Source: Sphaerosporella brunnea (taxonomy: Eukaryota; Ascomycota; Pezizomycetes; Pezizales; Pyronemataceae). From it: a DNA stretch of 64,000 nt. The position numbers and the translations under genes are program-made. Under the pieces are notes generated by a model that was not told the DNA's origin, did no database searches, and worked only from the letters and a program-made list of their open reading frames with translations. The stretch lies in contig VXIS01000059.1 of NCBI GenBank assembly GCA_008704415.1, positions 62,001 through 126,000 of the forward strand, given 5' to 3'. The first letter of the stretch is position 1; each line of letters opens with the position of its first letter. This document shows, piece by piece, positions 53,145-64,000 of the stretch.

Positions 53145-53727
53145 TGTCTTTGTTCGTTTCTTTATTTCTTTCTCTGCTGGCTTGTCTGGGACGGGTTTGC
53201 GAGTTGTTTGGTGAGATTTCTCATGCCAAGAAAAGGCACTGCGGCTCGGCGGGAAGCAACGCTGTTGGTTCCGTGGTTCCGCGCTTATTTCGCAAGCGGC
53301 GTTGACAAGTACGTGATGTAACTACTGAAGCAACGCTTCCCTCTCACCTGATTGATTGATTGATTGCGTGAGTGAGTGAGTGAGTGGGCGAGTGAGTGAG
53401 TGAGTGAGCGAGTGATTGATTGATTGATTCATTGATTGAAAGAGAGAGAGAAGAAAGCAACCCCGGTCAACTGCCCAGCACTCGTCTACTCTGCTCACTT
53501 AGTTACCTACATCACGCTTCACGTTGGTCAACTCTACCCGCAGCTGCATCTCCTCCGTCTCCTTCTCCTCTGCCTCTCCGCCGCCTCCTCTCCGCAACCC
53601 ACACCCCCCAGCCCCACCACAACCGCGCACCTCCCACTCCATCATCAACCAGCTTTCCTACGCCCGGGAAGAGCCGTCGACGACCCATCCAGCACTCAAG
53701 CACCTCCGTAGCAGCTCCTCAATCACG
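53145..53727. promoter_or_regulatory. divergent promoter region, MAS2 / SWIB gene
   Basis: This 583-bp region lies between opposite starts. It contains the tetranucleotide repeat listed next and a long pyrimidine-rich stretch (53520-53600) close to the forward start. Confidence 0.5.
53349..53452. repeat. tetranucleotide microsatellite (TGAT)n/(GTGA)n
   Basis: TGAT units flank a block of GTGA units with a few GGCG or GCGA interruptions, followed by a short (GA)n run. It lies in the middle of a divergent promoter, so its length could vary between strains and alter spacing. Confidence 0.9.
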
Positions 53728-54841
53728 ATGTCAACCCGTAAAGCTGCCCGAACTCCCACTCCTACGCGTGTAGCTAACAATCACAGTTTCGGAAGACGAC
53801 AGGGCTCAGGTGCATACACCCTCCCCCCACAACCGCGTCGCTCATAAGAAATCACTCATCGCTGACTTCGCCGTTACTGGTTCTACGCGCATAGTACACG
53901 CCGATCATCGACGCGATTCTGCGCGTCAGCGACCTTTCGACCATTTCCGTCAAGAAGGTCCGCACGGGACTATCCGAGCGGACTGGAGTGGATTTTGTTC
54001 CGTTGAAGGTGCGCTTGTGCAGTGCATGTTCCTGCAGCTCTGAGAAGCTGAAACTGACACAACCGGAATTCTCAAACTGCAGAAGAGCATCGACACGCTG
54101 ATTACCGACCGCTTCGACATCCTGCTGGCGGAACGCGACAATCCACCCGTCAAGTCTGAAGAAACCCCCGACCTCCCGACCACATCCACCACCTCCACCG
54201 CGACTGTCACCGTTGCCAGTTCCCCCGATGCAGCGAGCCCAAAGAAACGCAAGTCACCTAGCAGCGTGGAGGAGGACGCGCGGCTGGCGGCAGAGCTGCA
54301 CGCGCAGCTCAACGGGGGCCGCGCAACGCGCAAGAAGGCGCCGGCGACCACCAAGGCCAAGCGTACAACCAAGAAGCTGAAGAGCCGGGACACAGTTGAG
54401 AGTGACGTCAGCGGCGACGAGGACGCCAACGGCAAGCCAATCAAGAAGAAGAGAAAGGCAAACCCCAACAATGCCTTTATGAAACCTCTCATTCTCTCGG
54501 AACCACTCGCGGCCTTTATCGGCGAGAGCCAGATGTCGAGACCCGAGGTCGTCAAGAAAATCTGGGCCTATGTCAAATCCAAGGACCTGCAGGACCCGAA
54601 TGATCGCCGCTATATCATCTGCGATGAGTCGTTGAAGCCCGTGTTTGGTGATAAGGTGCATATGTTGTAAGTCCCCCCTCTCTATCCCTCCCTCCTACTC
54701 CCTACTGACAAAACATCCAGCACAATGAATAAAGTTCTCGCCACGAATATGTACAAAGCCGAAGAAGTCGCGACCCCGACTCCTGGCCCCACTACTCCCA
54801 CCCCCACTCCTAAGGAGGAGGAAGACGGGGACAGCTCATGA
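53728..54841 (+). CDS. DEK_C plus SWIB/MDM2 domain protein (Uaf30/Tri1-like)
   Basis: Exons are 53728-53737 (10 nt), 53787-53809 (23 nt), 53895-54008, 54083-54666 and 54721-54841 (283 aa, frame exact). The joined start reads MSTLSEDDRAQYTPIIDAIL, then RVSDLSTISVKKVRTGLSER: a DEK_C-type domain (residues about 8-62). A basic linker (KKRKANPNNAFMKPLILSE) follows, then a SWIB domain (PLAAFIGESQMSRPEVVKKI, YVKSKDLQDPNDRR, IICDESLKPVFGD). This order matches yeast Uaf30, a subunit of the RNA polymerase I upstream activation factor, and its paralogue Tri1. The C-terminus is Thr/Pro/Glu-rich. The two micro-exons are needed to reach the conserved start. Confidence 0.85.
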
Positions 54842-55629
54842 TTGGAAATTTTGAAACTTCTCCCCCATCAGCTGCCGCGTTTTTTTTTTTTGTCGAATTG
54901 CATAACTAAGTACCTCTTATGTTCTTGAGTACATGTCTTTTTTTTTCTTTTATGTCTTCCATGTTTTTTTTTTTGCTTTCCTTTGTTAGGGATTCTACTT
55001 TGGGTCGGTTCGGAGTGGACTGGATTGGATTGCGTTCTTAGCGAGCCAGACGAGTTGTTGAAGGCGAGCAGTGGGGGGTGGGGGGGGCCTTGTTTGTGCT
55101 TTTGTCTTTTTTGGAAATGGCGCTCTGAGTTCATTTTTTTTGCTTTTTTTTTGTATTTGATGTATCTGTTCGATGTTAACTTAACTTAAGAGTAGTAGCT
55201 ACTGCTGGATCCCATGGCCTCCTCCACCCCTGTTGCCAAAGGAAATGTTTGCCGGTGGAGAAGGAGAGATACATAGCAATGGGGGTGGGTGAGAGTTCTT
55301 TGTGTACCGAGATCGAGAATAAGAAGCAGGAGGGTATGAAGATTTCTGTTTGTGTATTGCATTGTGATGTGAAAAACGAGTTGTTTGGTGAGGATATGTA
55401 TGGAACATGGGTGCTCACTCGGCATCTCGTTCATGTGCAGTAAATATCGAAGAAACCCCCAGCATATTACCTACAAACAGACAAGACAGACCGCTCTATG
55501 CCACAATCACACTGCAAAAAAAGCCAAAAGAGCCAAAACAAAGGGCAAGGCAACGCAAAAAGCTAACCCAAAAAAAAAAAAAGACCAAAAAGAAGTGGTG
55601 GTATATGCTCCCCCGACTAAGTACCTACA
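54842..55629. other. convergent 3' region, SWIB gene / PEX10
   Basis: Both flanking genes end here. It contains many T and A homopolymers (54880-54976, 55134-55153, 55570-55582) and no supportable gene. The homopolymers may serve as transcription end signals. Confidence 0.4.
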
Positions 55630-56698
55630 CTACCCTCTCAACGGCAACAACTGCTGCACCAACGCCGCCTGCCTACAAAGGGGGCACTCGGGTTTATTCC
55701 TACACCACTCGGCAATACAGCTCCAGCAAAAAACATGACCACAAGCGGTAGCCGTAGGATCCTTCATATCCTCCAAACATAGCGTACACTTCCTAACCAT
55801 CTCTCCCTTAAGATACCCAGCCTGTTTTTCATCCTCCAGATCAACCCGCGCCTTCCCCCTCCCCGTAGCTTCCTCGTGCAGCGGGTGTTTATTCTCTCCG
55901 CCGGGAAGCAACGAGATATCTGCCTCCTCGGCCGTCAAGGCGGAGGAATTGCTGAATGTCGAGGAAACGTGGAAGTACGCCTGCGTCGTCAACTGTGCGA
56001 GGAGGAGCACACCGAGGACTTCGTACCCCTGCCGCGCCTCGTGCGGTGCCAGCCGCTTCGTGAATATATACCGCAGCCCCCAGAGGCGCTTCGCGACATG
56101 GTAGTACGCGCCGGAGAAGTAAAACAATCCGAGGTGGACAGCAAGAAGATTCTCGGGTGAGGTGATCGTGTCCAAATGCTCTCTCAAATACCTCTTGACG
56201 CCAGACAACTTCTCATCCTCGGCGGGGACCAACCACCGTCGGATTCGGGCACGGATTTTCGGGAGTGATTTCGTGAGGACATACGGCATCAGTACAGTGG
56301 TAAGTACAAATCCCGCGCGTTTCTGGAACTTCGGTGAACGCTGCGAAGAGGAGGAGACGTGCACGATGTCGCAGTACTCCTCACCCAGCGTGCGCGTGTT
56401 CCGGAGGGTGGTAAGACAGAAATATAGCAGTTCTGCCGCCGCCTTCGCTTCGAGACTGTACTTGTGCAGCACGCGCGCGCCGTACATGTTGCGGAGGATG
56501 GTGGAGAGCTTGTCGAAGAGGATGCCCTGGTAGTATGCATCTTTCTGGTTTGCGCGGACTGAAGGGCTACGCGTTAGCCGGTGGTGGATGGAAAGAGAAG
56601 AAGGAAACCAAACTGATATCTGGAGCGGCCGCGAATGGGTAGGCGAATGATGATGGCGAGGAGGAGGATTCTGGGATCACGGGCTCGGGCTCGGACAT
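55630..56698 (-). CDS. PEX10: peroxisome biogenesis factor 10 (RING E3)
   Basis: Exons are 56698-56614 and 56558-55630 (337 aa). After a Pro/Ser-rich start come the Pex2/Pex12-type N-terminal helices (IRANQKDAYYQGILFDKLST, YFCLTTLRNTRTLGEEYCDI). Membrane segments follow, including LAVHLGLFYFSGAYYHVAKR and GYEVLGVLLLAQLTTQAYF. The C-terminal RING reads CTLCLEDMKDPTATACGHVF, then CWSCIAEWC and CPLCRQ. With Pex2 and Pex12 it forms the peroxisomal channel and E3 complex that ubiquitinates the Pex5 receptor for recycling. The length and RING position fit the family. Confidence 0.93.
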
Positions 56699-57472
56699 GG
56701 TGGTTGTGAAGGAGGGATGTTGGGGACACGGCTGGTTGTGCTGGCACAGGAGACGAGTTCGTGGCACGTCGATAGCTCTGAGCGCTCTCGGCTAAATTGC
56801 ACGTGCCGCTGCTCGGCCCGCAAAGTGACGGCAATCTGTTTTGCATGCCTATTCACAATTTCCGTTGGTGGATTTGGCCTTGGTCACGAGAAACAGCAGT
56901 CTTTGTGCCGAGGCGTTTCCTCCATTTTCTCCATGCCCTCACCAGTACACATATAGGACACATAAAAGTGTATTCATCTCAGCGTTAACCACAAGACGCA
57001 GCATCTTGACCTTTCCCACGATCCTCCTATCCATCCATCCACCATCTTTTGTCACAACGCTTCCTTACGCTTGCTTACCAACAAAAAGCACAAAATAGAA
57101 GAGACAAACCCGACCAAACACTCCTCAACGCCGCAAAAACAAGAACCTCACCCCAGAATACAGAGTGAGAAAACCGGAAAAAACGGGGAGGGTAATATGT
57201 ACACCCAACTTAAAGTCGCCCAAGCAAAGAAAAAAAAAAGGCATGATATATCGCATAAAAACCCCCAAAGGTAGATATAGAGAACAAACCGGCCGTCAAA
57301 AATGCAAGAGGGAAATATGGCAAATGTTGGAAAACGCGAAAAATCAAATGACCCACCGACCAAAGAAGAAAAAAAAACACAAGAAAAAATGCTCGATCCA
57401 ACCAATATGTAGTTTGATCCGGCGGTATATGAAGTCCAGCCCCAAAAAGCGGAAATAATGCGCAAAACAAAA
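56699..57472. other. PEX10 promoter and IRE1 3' region
   Basis: A 774-bp gap lies between reverse-strand PEX10 (start) and IRE1 (stop). It is A-rich on the + strand from 57070 to 57400 and shows no supportable gene. Confidence 0.4.
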
Positions 57473-60400
57473 TCACCATGCGGCCGTGAAGAATTTCGTC
57501 TTGAACCGCGACTCTTGGTAGAAGCCGGCCTGAACAATGACGTCGTAGATATAGAGCAGCAGATCCGGGAATCTACTGGTGAAGTAGTGGAGATAGGCTT
57601 CCGGCGGTTCGCCTACGGCCTGCTGAGTGGCCGGATCCATGTCCAGGAAGTGGTGTTTCTGCATAAATTAGTATTCGTTGCGTTCAGATTCATGGGCTTC
57701 GAGACAAACCTTGTTCCGAATTGCTCGCAACAGGTCCAGCACCTTCCCGCCATCGTAGCCTCTTCGTTTGAGATTGACTAGCTCATGCTTCAGGTGCTGG
57801 TCCAGCCGGTTTAACCAGTTGGTGCCCACAACCTGTGGTGCTCCCTCCTCCAGCATCGGCGTAAACGGCGATACGTAGCCCTTGTCGTTCTTTTCCTTCT
57901 CCTTCTCAAGCTCGAAGCGGTCCGAAACCGAGAGGACGAATTCAAGTCTCTTCTCCGCATCCCAGAAGTAAGGATGACGGCTCAGTTTTGCAGTGTCCGG
58001 GCTGCGCATTGGTCAGTCTAAGTCGTTAATATAAGCAGAGAAAAGAGAGCATACCGTTTCTTCGGATCGGCCTGAATCATTTGAGCCACTAGGTCCACCG
58101 CCTCCGGAGTGACATCCGGCGTTTCCGCCAGTCGCCTCAATCCCGGGCCTGAGTTACCCCGTACGATGTGGTGCTCACGCTCCCAGCGATCACCAAACGG
58201 ATGACCTCCCCGAGTGAATACGAAGTGGAAAACACAGCCCAATGGGAAAATGTCAATCGCCCTAGTTGCTCTCCGCTTCGTCAGGGGATCCAGCACAATT
58301 TCGCTTCCCGTCCCCGATCCCGACCCTCCCGAGTGATCGTTCGGATCCAATGGCGCCACACAATCGTACAGAAGCTCAGGTGCACGCCATCCAATGGTTC
58401 CCGCATGCTGGGCCGTTGTAGCCCCAAATGAGTACTCGTCCTGGTGTAATTTCTTGCACAGACCAAAATCCGAGATGAGGAACCTTGGGCGGTTCGATTT
58501 CGGGTTTGGCTTACCGACCAAGATGTTCTGAGGCTTGATGTCTCGGTGAACAATCTTGAGGCTGTGCAGGTGGTTGATTCCCTGGCAAATCTGGTTTACC
58601 GTATCCTTTGTCTCCATCAGGCTGGTGATCTCCGGGAATTGGTCTGGTTTAGTGATAACATCGTAAAGTGATCCCTCGCACAGCTCCAAAGCAATGTACA
58701 GGAACTGTTGTCGCTGTTGCTGGCAAAAGTATCGCACAATGTTCGGATGGAAGTCCGCATCCTGTAGGGTTTTAACCTCTCTCATAGCAATGTCGACGTG
58801 GTGGGTCAACATCCGTTTCACTGCAACCGCTTTGCCCTCCCACCGTCCTCTGTGAACGGTCGTTCCCTGACTTCCAGTGCCTGCAGATTGTCAGCACGTG
58901 ACATTACGTCGATCGACGTGGATACCAACCCAGTATTTCTTCCTCCCAAATTTCGAGATTGTTGAGCACATGGTAACCCCCGCCGGTACTGTCCGGCTCA
59001 ACATTGCCGGTAGACAGAACTGTAACTCTACCCACCCTATCGGTTCCTGGTATGGTTCTCTCCACAATCGATTGTTCAGCCGGAAGAACTGCTGGTGACA
59101 CCATCACCGTGGACAATGCCATCTCGCCTTCACTAGGTGCCTGGCTCTGCTGATTTGAATTGCCCGACTTCTTCTTTCCTCCTCGTCGACCACGCTTATA
59201 GGGCTTCTTCTTCGGCGTCACAGGCGGCTCCGTGATCTCTCCCCCCACACCTCCATCCATCGTTCCACTTTCAGTTACCGGCACTTCAGCAGGTTCTGGT
59301 TCCTTGAATCTAACAATCGGTGTTTTCGCCGCCTCCTCCTCCTCCACTTTTGTCTTCTCCACCTCCTTGACGTCCGCCAAAATCTGGCCCACGCTGTCCA
59401 CTTTCACAATCTCGTTCACTTCTGCCACCTCCGGCTTAGCCTGGGTTTCATCGGGCTTCGGTTCTTCAGGCTTTTCAGCATTGCTGTCCACGGCGACCAA
59501 CTCTGGCATCTCTGGGACCTCCACCTCCATCTTCGTGATCACTGGAGCATCGCTAGACAATGGCTCGACTCGTTCGGAAGTCGGTGAGTCGGAAGCAATC
59601 GGCGAGTGAGTGAGGATTCGGTGATCGAGAGAGAGCCATTCCGAAAGAACCGAGCTAGACTTGGTTTTCATCATTGGAGACACGAACAGTAGCACTGGCA
59701 TAGCCGCCAAACACAAAGCCAAGGTGGCTAGCCACGCCCCACTAGACGTAGAAGGCTTTGGGGCGGCTGGGGAAGGCTGGGGCGATGGTGGGGCGTCTGT
59801 GGGTTCTTTGGATCCCTCATAGCTGCTCGCAGGTAGGGCAGGGATAGCGGGGTATGGCTCATTGGGGCCAGCGTAGTGCATCTTGTGGATACCAACCAAA
59901 GACTTCTCGCGCTCGGGGGCAGGAAGGCTCTTCCACACGGCGCCTTGTGCGTAACAAACTGCATTCGAGGCCTGACGTGTAACGTACGGGAAATTTGCCT
60001 CAGACAGCGCATACCAGCCACCATTATCGGTGCACCCAACGAAAGTGCTATCAAGCAAGCTGGACTCTTCGTCTCTCGGGGACCGAACGGAGGGCTGTGG
60101 GAGAACCAGCAGATCGTAGGACGCAGAATTGGTAGATCTCACGACGTCGAAGATGCGAACGACGGGGGATTCCATCTTCTGGTAATACTTGGGTGGTCTC
60201 AACCCCTTCGAATCTGTATGCCCTCAGTTCCCGCTTATAGCCAGTGGTCGGGATATGTTTATTACCTGCATCATCGAACCCAAAAATAGTGCCATCGTGT
60301 GCGCTGTAAATGTACCGATTGTCTAGGGAGCGGTGATATTGCTGTCTGAGGTCAAGGTCGCCCTTATTAGGGCTCCATTCGTTGAACTTGATTGTCCACA

Positions 60401-61328
60401 AGAGCTCCGCCGTAGACCAACGCTGGATCCTGATGGTGTATTCTTTCGCACTCATTAGGATAACTGCAATAAAACTGACGGGATGCGTTCATACCGGTTC
60501 TCCCGAGCATGATAATCTTGTTCGAGTTATCATCGGTCGAGTCGCACTCGTCATCCAGCTCGGAAAGCCTGGTGGTAGTTTTGCACTTTCGGTCATTGAC
60601 CACCCCCGACAGACCGCCAGTGCTAAATACACGCTGAATAACTCCAGTCTTAGCATCGATAGCATATGTCGTAGTGTTCTTGGCTCCGTTGTAGACCATA
60701 TCGGCACCGGGCGGCATGTATGGGGTGGATTGAATAATATCCTTCACCGTAACACCAAGTTTCTGTCTCACCGTCAGCAACTGCCCACCGACTCCACCCT
60801 TGCAGGGAAGCCGCATACCTCCAACCCACCCTCGGGTGTGTAAAACAGCAGCTCACCGTCCTCGGACGGCTCCACAATCCAAGTCATCAAATCATCCTGA
60901 TCGGGGGCCGTCTTCGTAGACGACGAGTTCACTCGATGGTTGATAGTCTGAACAGCCGCGTCCTCCGTGTGAATCTGCCAGCGTTCCCTTCCCGTTTTCC
61001 GGTCCCTCGCGCTAAGTGTGCCGTTCACCGTGGCCATCAACACAAAGTCCTCGACCTCGTAGTCGTCCAAGCTTCGCCGCTGGCCGTACCCTACCATCCT
61101 GCCCACACCTCGAATGCCTCCATATCCGCTAGGAGTGACCACCGCGAGATCCTTGGGAGCTTGGGTTCCGACCGCTCTGGCACGCTCGGCCGATGATTCG
61201 GCGCGTACAGAGGCTGACAAGACATCGATTCCCGAGGAGTAGACGGTCGAAAACAGGCACAGAAGGACGACGAAGTACGAGAATAAAAGACCGGAATCAC
61301 CGGCGCCAGGCCGGCGGAGCTGGCGCAT
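57473..61328 (-). CDS. IRE1: Ire1 ER-stress sensor kinase/endoribonuclease
   Basis: Exons are 61328-60819, 60762-60495, 60442-60266, 60213-58930, 58880-58055, 58001-57710 and 57658-57473 (1180 aa, frame exact). Order: signal/anchor segment (LLFSYFVVLLCLFSTVY), luminal sensor (DDYEVEDFVLMATVNGTLSA, RWQIHTEDAAVQT), one transmembrane helix (AWLATLALCLAAMPVLLFV), acidic linker, kinase (ILGTGSQGTTVHRGRWEGKA, VAVKRML, IVHRDIKPQNIL, ISDFGLCKKL), and KEN RNase (WLNRLDQHLKHELVN, YDGGKVLDLLRAIRNKKHHF). The KEN active-site Tyr, Arg and His positions are intact. On unfolded-protein stress it oligomerises and splices HAC1-type mRNA; no such mRNA gene is in this window. The start is the ATG at 61328; a GTG nine bases upstream is ignored. 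Confidence 0.96.
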
Positions 61329-62877
61329 GACGGACACGATGGGGGGTTATCGTTGCGGGCGGTAGTGCGGGAGACACGCGCTCTCCTCGTGAGGGGGGAG
61401 TTAACGCAACTCTCTCTCTCTTTCTCTGTTCTCCCTTTAACTCCGAGTCGAACTTCGCTAACAAAAAAATACGCTTCGTCGGGGGAGGGTGGTGGATATG
61501 GTTGGACAGTAGGTGCAGAGTGGTGCGTGGTGCGTGGTGCGTGGTGGTGGTGGTGGTGGTGGTGTCGTGCGTGGGAAAGGTTGCGGTGAAGGAGCAGATT
61601 ATTTGTGGTGGGAGGGCTGAGTTGGAGCAGGTTGGTTGATTGGGGGGGGGGATTTTGGCTGCGTTGGGCGGGATGTGTGCTTACTACATACTGCTGCCAC
61701 ACGGACCCACGATCGCGGTCAACCCTGTTTTTTTTTTTTTTGCCAGCCAGAAACACTATCAAAAAAACACTAGAATTGCCTTCTCCGATGCAAACGCCTA
61801 TTCCGAATCGATTCACACGACTCTCATCTCGCTCCGCGCGGCGGTTGTGGAGATACTCCAAGCGTCGCAGCCAGATCCGATTCCGGGGGGCGTCAGGGTT
61901 AGGGGTGGCATCAGGCCTAGCCCGCCCCCAACCAACCGCACCACCGCCAACCCACCACCGCGCGGCGTGATTGGCTTTCCCGCTTTCTGACACCGCCGCA
62001 AAACTTCTCGTGATCTCGCTTCGGCAAGGTAAACGAATCACAAGTTCGAAAACTTTTTTCTTGAAACCCAGGGACGCAAACATCGCGCGCGTCGCCGAAA
62101 ACGATCGAAGCTCGCCTGTTCCCGTCCGGCTTCTCCGCAAGATAAGATGGCTGGCTTCTCTTCCACAACAAGTCCCCCCCTTTCTTGCTCCTCTTCCTCG
62201 AACTCCTCCGGCAAGCACAAGGCAAAGAAAAAAAAAAAAAAAAATTCTCCACACCTGCAGCAACCAGAACTTCCGATCCTGCAGTTCCATCCATCTCACC
62301 TGCTCACGCCGTTTGGAAAGAGAAAAAAAAAAAAAAAAAGGCAGGAAAAAGATGATGCCCTGCGGCCTGTGCTTAGGCGCTCGCTTCAAGCTTTCTCAAC
62401 GGATTTGCTGCATGATATGAACGTAGATAGACCATGCCACAATTCTCGTTGCGTCTCGCCGGAGCACTACCAGGTTGGGCCTTGACGGCTCCGACTCCCG
62501 GTCGGCTGAGGGCCTGGCACCTCCTGGGTATGAGAGAGAAAGCACGCAGGCAAAGACTCGGAAAAAAGTATGAACCCCGAGCTCTGAAAAACGAGGAGAA
62601 CATGCTTCGAGGGAAGTACCATCCAACCCAGAAGTGTACGCAGATAAATACTTCCTCCTTGTATCTCGACGTACCTAGGTCAGATGCCTGTCTGTTCCCC
62701 GCAATTGTCGTGACACGTATCAACCATACGCAGCGCACGAACGACGAACTATCACCAATGGTACATGTCTCTCACGCCGGCCGTACAGACGCCCACATGG
62801 ATTCGCAACGAGAGCGAGCGGGGTTCCTCCATCTTCATACGACATCGCAACCTGACCCAAACCCTATACCCTAACTG
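61329..62877. promoter_or_regulatory. IRE1 promoter/leader and PCH2 3' region
   Basis: A 1.55-kb gap. Near IRE1 it has GTGCGTGGT and TGG repeats (61521-61562), and further out several homopolymers (T at 61729-61741; A at 62228-62243 and 62323-62338). A reverse-strand open frame covers 62389-61091 and overlaps the IRE1 start; its low-complexity make-up argues against a protein. A long IRE1 leader with short upstream frames is possible. Confidence 0.4.
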
Positions 62878-64000
62878 CTAGCCACTGCCCTCCATCTGCT
62901 TGCTGTCACCACCGTTCACCTTGGGTTGACGCTTTTCTTGGACCTTTTCTTCGACCGTCTTCTCTAGTGCGTTTAGTGCTTCTCTAAAGCTGTACTGCGT
63001 TTGCTGGAGGTGCAGAGCATGCATTAATATGAGCATTTTCCCCAGTTCGCGTCCCGAAAACCCGACACACTTGCTTGCACAGTTCCACAGGCGGGTCGAT
63101 GAGGCATCTGGGAGGCGAAATAAATTCAAAGAAGCCTCTGTGGAACACGGCAGAATCTCCTGGCACCAATCAGCCTGGGCTTGGCAATGCAGAACGTGAA
63201 ACGTGGTTGTTCTATACTTTCTCTGTGATGATGCCCACTCGCACAAGTTCTTGAAGACCATTGCGCAGTATGCTATAGGCAGCTGCAGTGGAAGGCGTGT
63301 CAACAAACTGTTTGATATCTCCACATGACAGTCAGCCAGACGAACAGCTACCAAGCAAGCAGAACGGAAAACTACCAGCTCTGTCCAAGAAGGCCGGGTC
63401 GAGTGAATGTATCAGGTTTGACGTGGTAAGAACTATAACCTAGATGATGTCAATACGTCCAGTAATCTGGTGTTTGTTTTCCACTGCTCACATTTGCCTT
63501 GCTCCGCAATTTATCCAATCCAGTTAGGATGGCGTTCACAACCTGTCACTCGTCAGTGCGAAACTCACGGGTTGCGCACAAATGTCTCACCCGCAGCCCA
63601 TCAGTGGGATCATTAGCATTCAAAGCCGTCTGTCTAGATGGTATGAGTGTTTCCACTTCGTCTAGCACCACAATCAGTCATCGGGACTTCCACTAATCAC
63701 CTCCTATATGCAATACCAATCAAGATCACCAGGAACAAATCGCTATCAACCAGTAATGCATCAATCTTGTCAAACAATTGCCCCACCAAGGTCGCAGATT
63801 CCGAAAAGTATTTCGAAAAGAGGTTGTGGCTGTTGATTTCCATAAGCTGGCACTCGGAATATCGATTTGATAAACGTATGGAAAGCTTCTGGGCAAGAGC
63901 ACGGGCAAAACTGGTCTTGCCAGTCCCTGGAGGGCCGTGGAGAAGGATGATCCTGTTGAAGCCGATGTTCATAAAGTTGACCTTCTTATCCGCAAAAAAT
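62878..64000 (-). CDS. PCH2: Pch2/TRIP13 AAA+ ATPase, C-terminal part, cut by window edge
   Basis: Visible exons are >64000-63717, 63661-63591, 63542-63492, 63439-63376, 63318-63218 and 63159-62878. Joined sequence: VNFMNIGFNRIILLHGPPGT (Walker [10 protein letters not shown]), ECQLMEINSHNLFSKYFSES, Walker B LFLVILIDEVETLIPSRQTA, NANDPTDGLRVVNAILTGLD, VIVLTTSNLIHSLDPAFLDR, then ADIKQFVDTPSTAAAYSILR and the C-terminal KCVGFSGRELGKMLILMHAL. Pch2/TRIP13 remodels HORMA proteins (Hop1, Mad2) in the meiotic and spindle checkpoints. The N-terminal domain lies beyond base 64000. One acceptor (before 63318) ends in GAG rather than a pyrimidine-AG. Small exons of 51-101 bases are a feature of this gene. 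Confidence 0.9.

Noticed and set aside
61091..62389. 432-codon reverse frame upstream of and overlapping the IRE1 start
   Set aside because: It is made of homopolymer-coded runs (FFFFFLSL, HHHHHHHH) and overlaps IRE1 in another frame. It looks like an open leader, not a protein.
1..64000. CRISPR arrays, operons, ribosome binding sites, phage or IS elements
   Set aside because: The sequence is eukaryotic, with spliced genes. No regularly spaced direct repeats with unique spacers were seen, and prokaryotic signals are not expected.
1..64000. tRNA or rRNA genes
   Set aside because: I scanned for GGTTCGA-type B boxes with upstream A boxes and for rRNA core sequences and found none that fold convincingly by eye. 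A tRNAscan or covariance search would be needed to exclude intron-containing tRNAs.

Overview
The window looks like nuclear DNA of a filamentous ascomycete (Pezizomycotina). Genes are split by many short introns, mostly 48-76 nt, with GT-AG borders and occasional GC-AG borders. The gene set is fungal: a PDR-type ABC transporter, a secreted AA9 lytic polysaccharide monooxygenase, tropomyosin, Big1, recyclin-1 and Ire1. I cannot place it to genus from sequence alone.

The left 8 kb and parts of 42-45 kb and 49-51 kb are gene-poor and hold decayed transposons. These include two 3' fragments of one LINE (reverse strand), three TA-flanked or foldback MITE-like elements, a hAT-like non-autonomous element with a small SINE-like insertion inside it, and another foldback element inserted in the second LINE fragment. 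From 8.5 kb to 23 kb lie four larger genes: the PDR transporter (-), a Kar4/METTL14-family protein with a long repeat tail (-), a RING protein (+) and the modular AA9 LPMO (-).

From 24.8 to 42.3 kb the genes are tightly packed housekeeping genes: Ubc1-type E2 (-), tropomyosin (-), a securin-like protein (+), Big1 (+), recyclin-1 (-), Rrp42 (+), CCT beta (-), Ssf1 (-), Rpt5 (+) and an F-box-like protein (+). Several pairs are divergent with short shared promoters (233 bp for RCY1/RRP42, 387 bp for SSF1/RPT5). From 45 to 64 kb come an F-box/ankyrin-like protein (-), a RidA-like protein (-), a Saf4/CCDC130-type splicing factor (-, with an apparent one-base frameshift), mitochondrial processing peptidase alpha (-), a DEK_C/SWIB protein (+), Pex10 (-), Ire1 (-) and the C-terminal part of Pch2/TRIP13 (-), which runs off the right edge.

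These genes do not form one pathway. Common themes are protein quality control (CCT2, Rpt5, Ubc1, Ire1), ribosome and RNA processing (Ssf1, Rrp42, Saf4), and trafficking or wall growth (Rcy1, Big1, tropomyosin). Splice sites were chosen by eye, so that reading frames join and known family motifs become continuous. Summed exon lengths are multiples of three for every spliced gene except SAF4; for PCH2 only the junctions inside the window could be checked.
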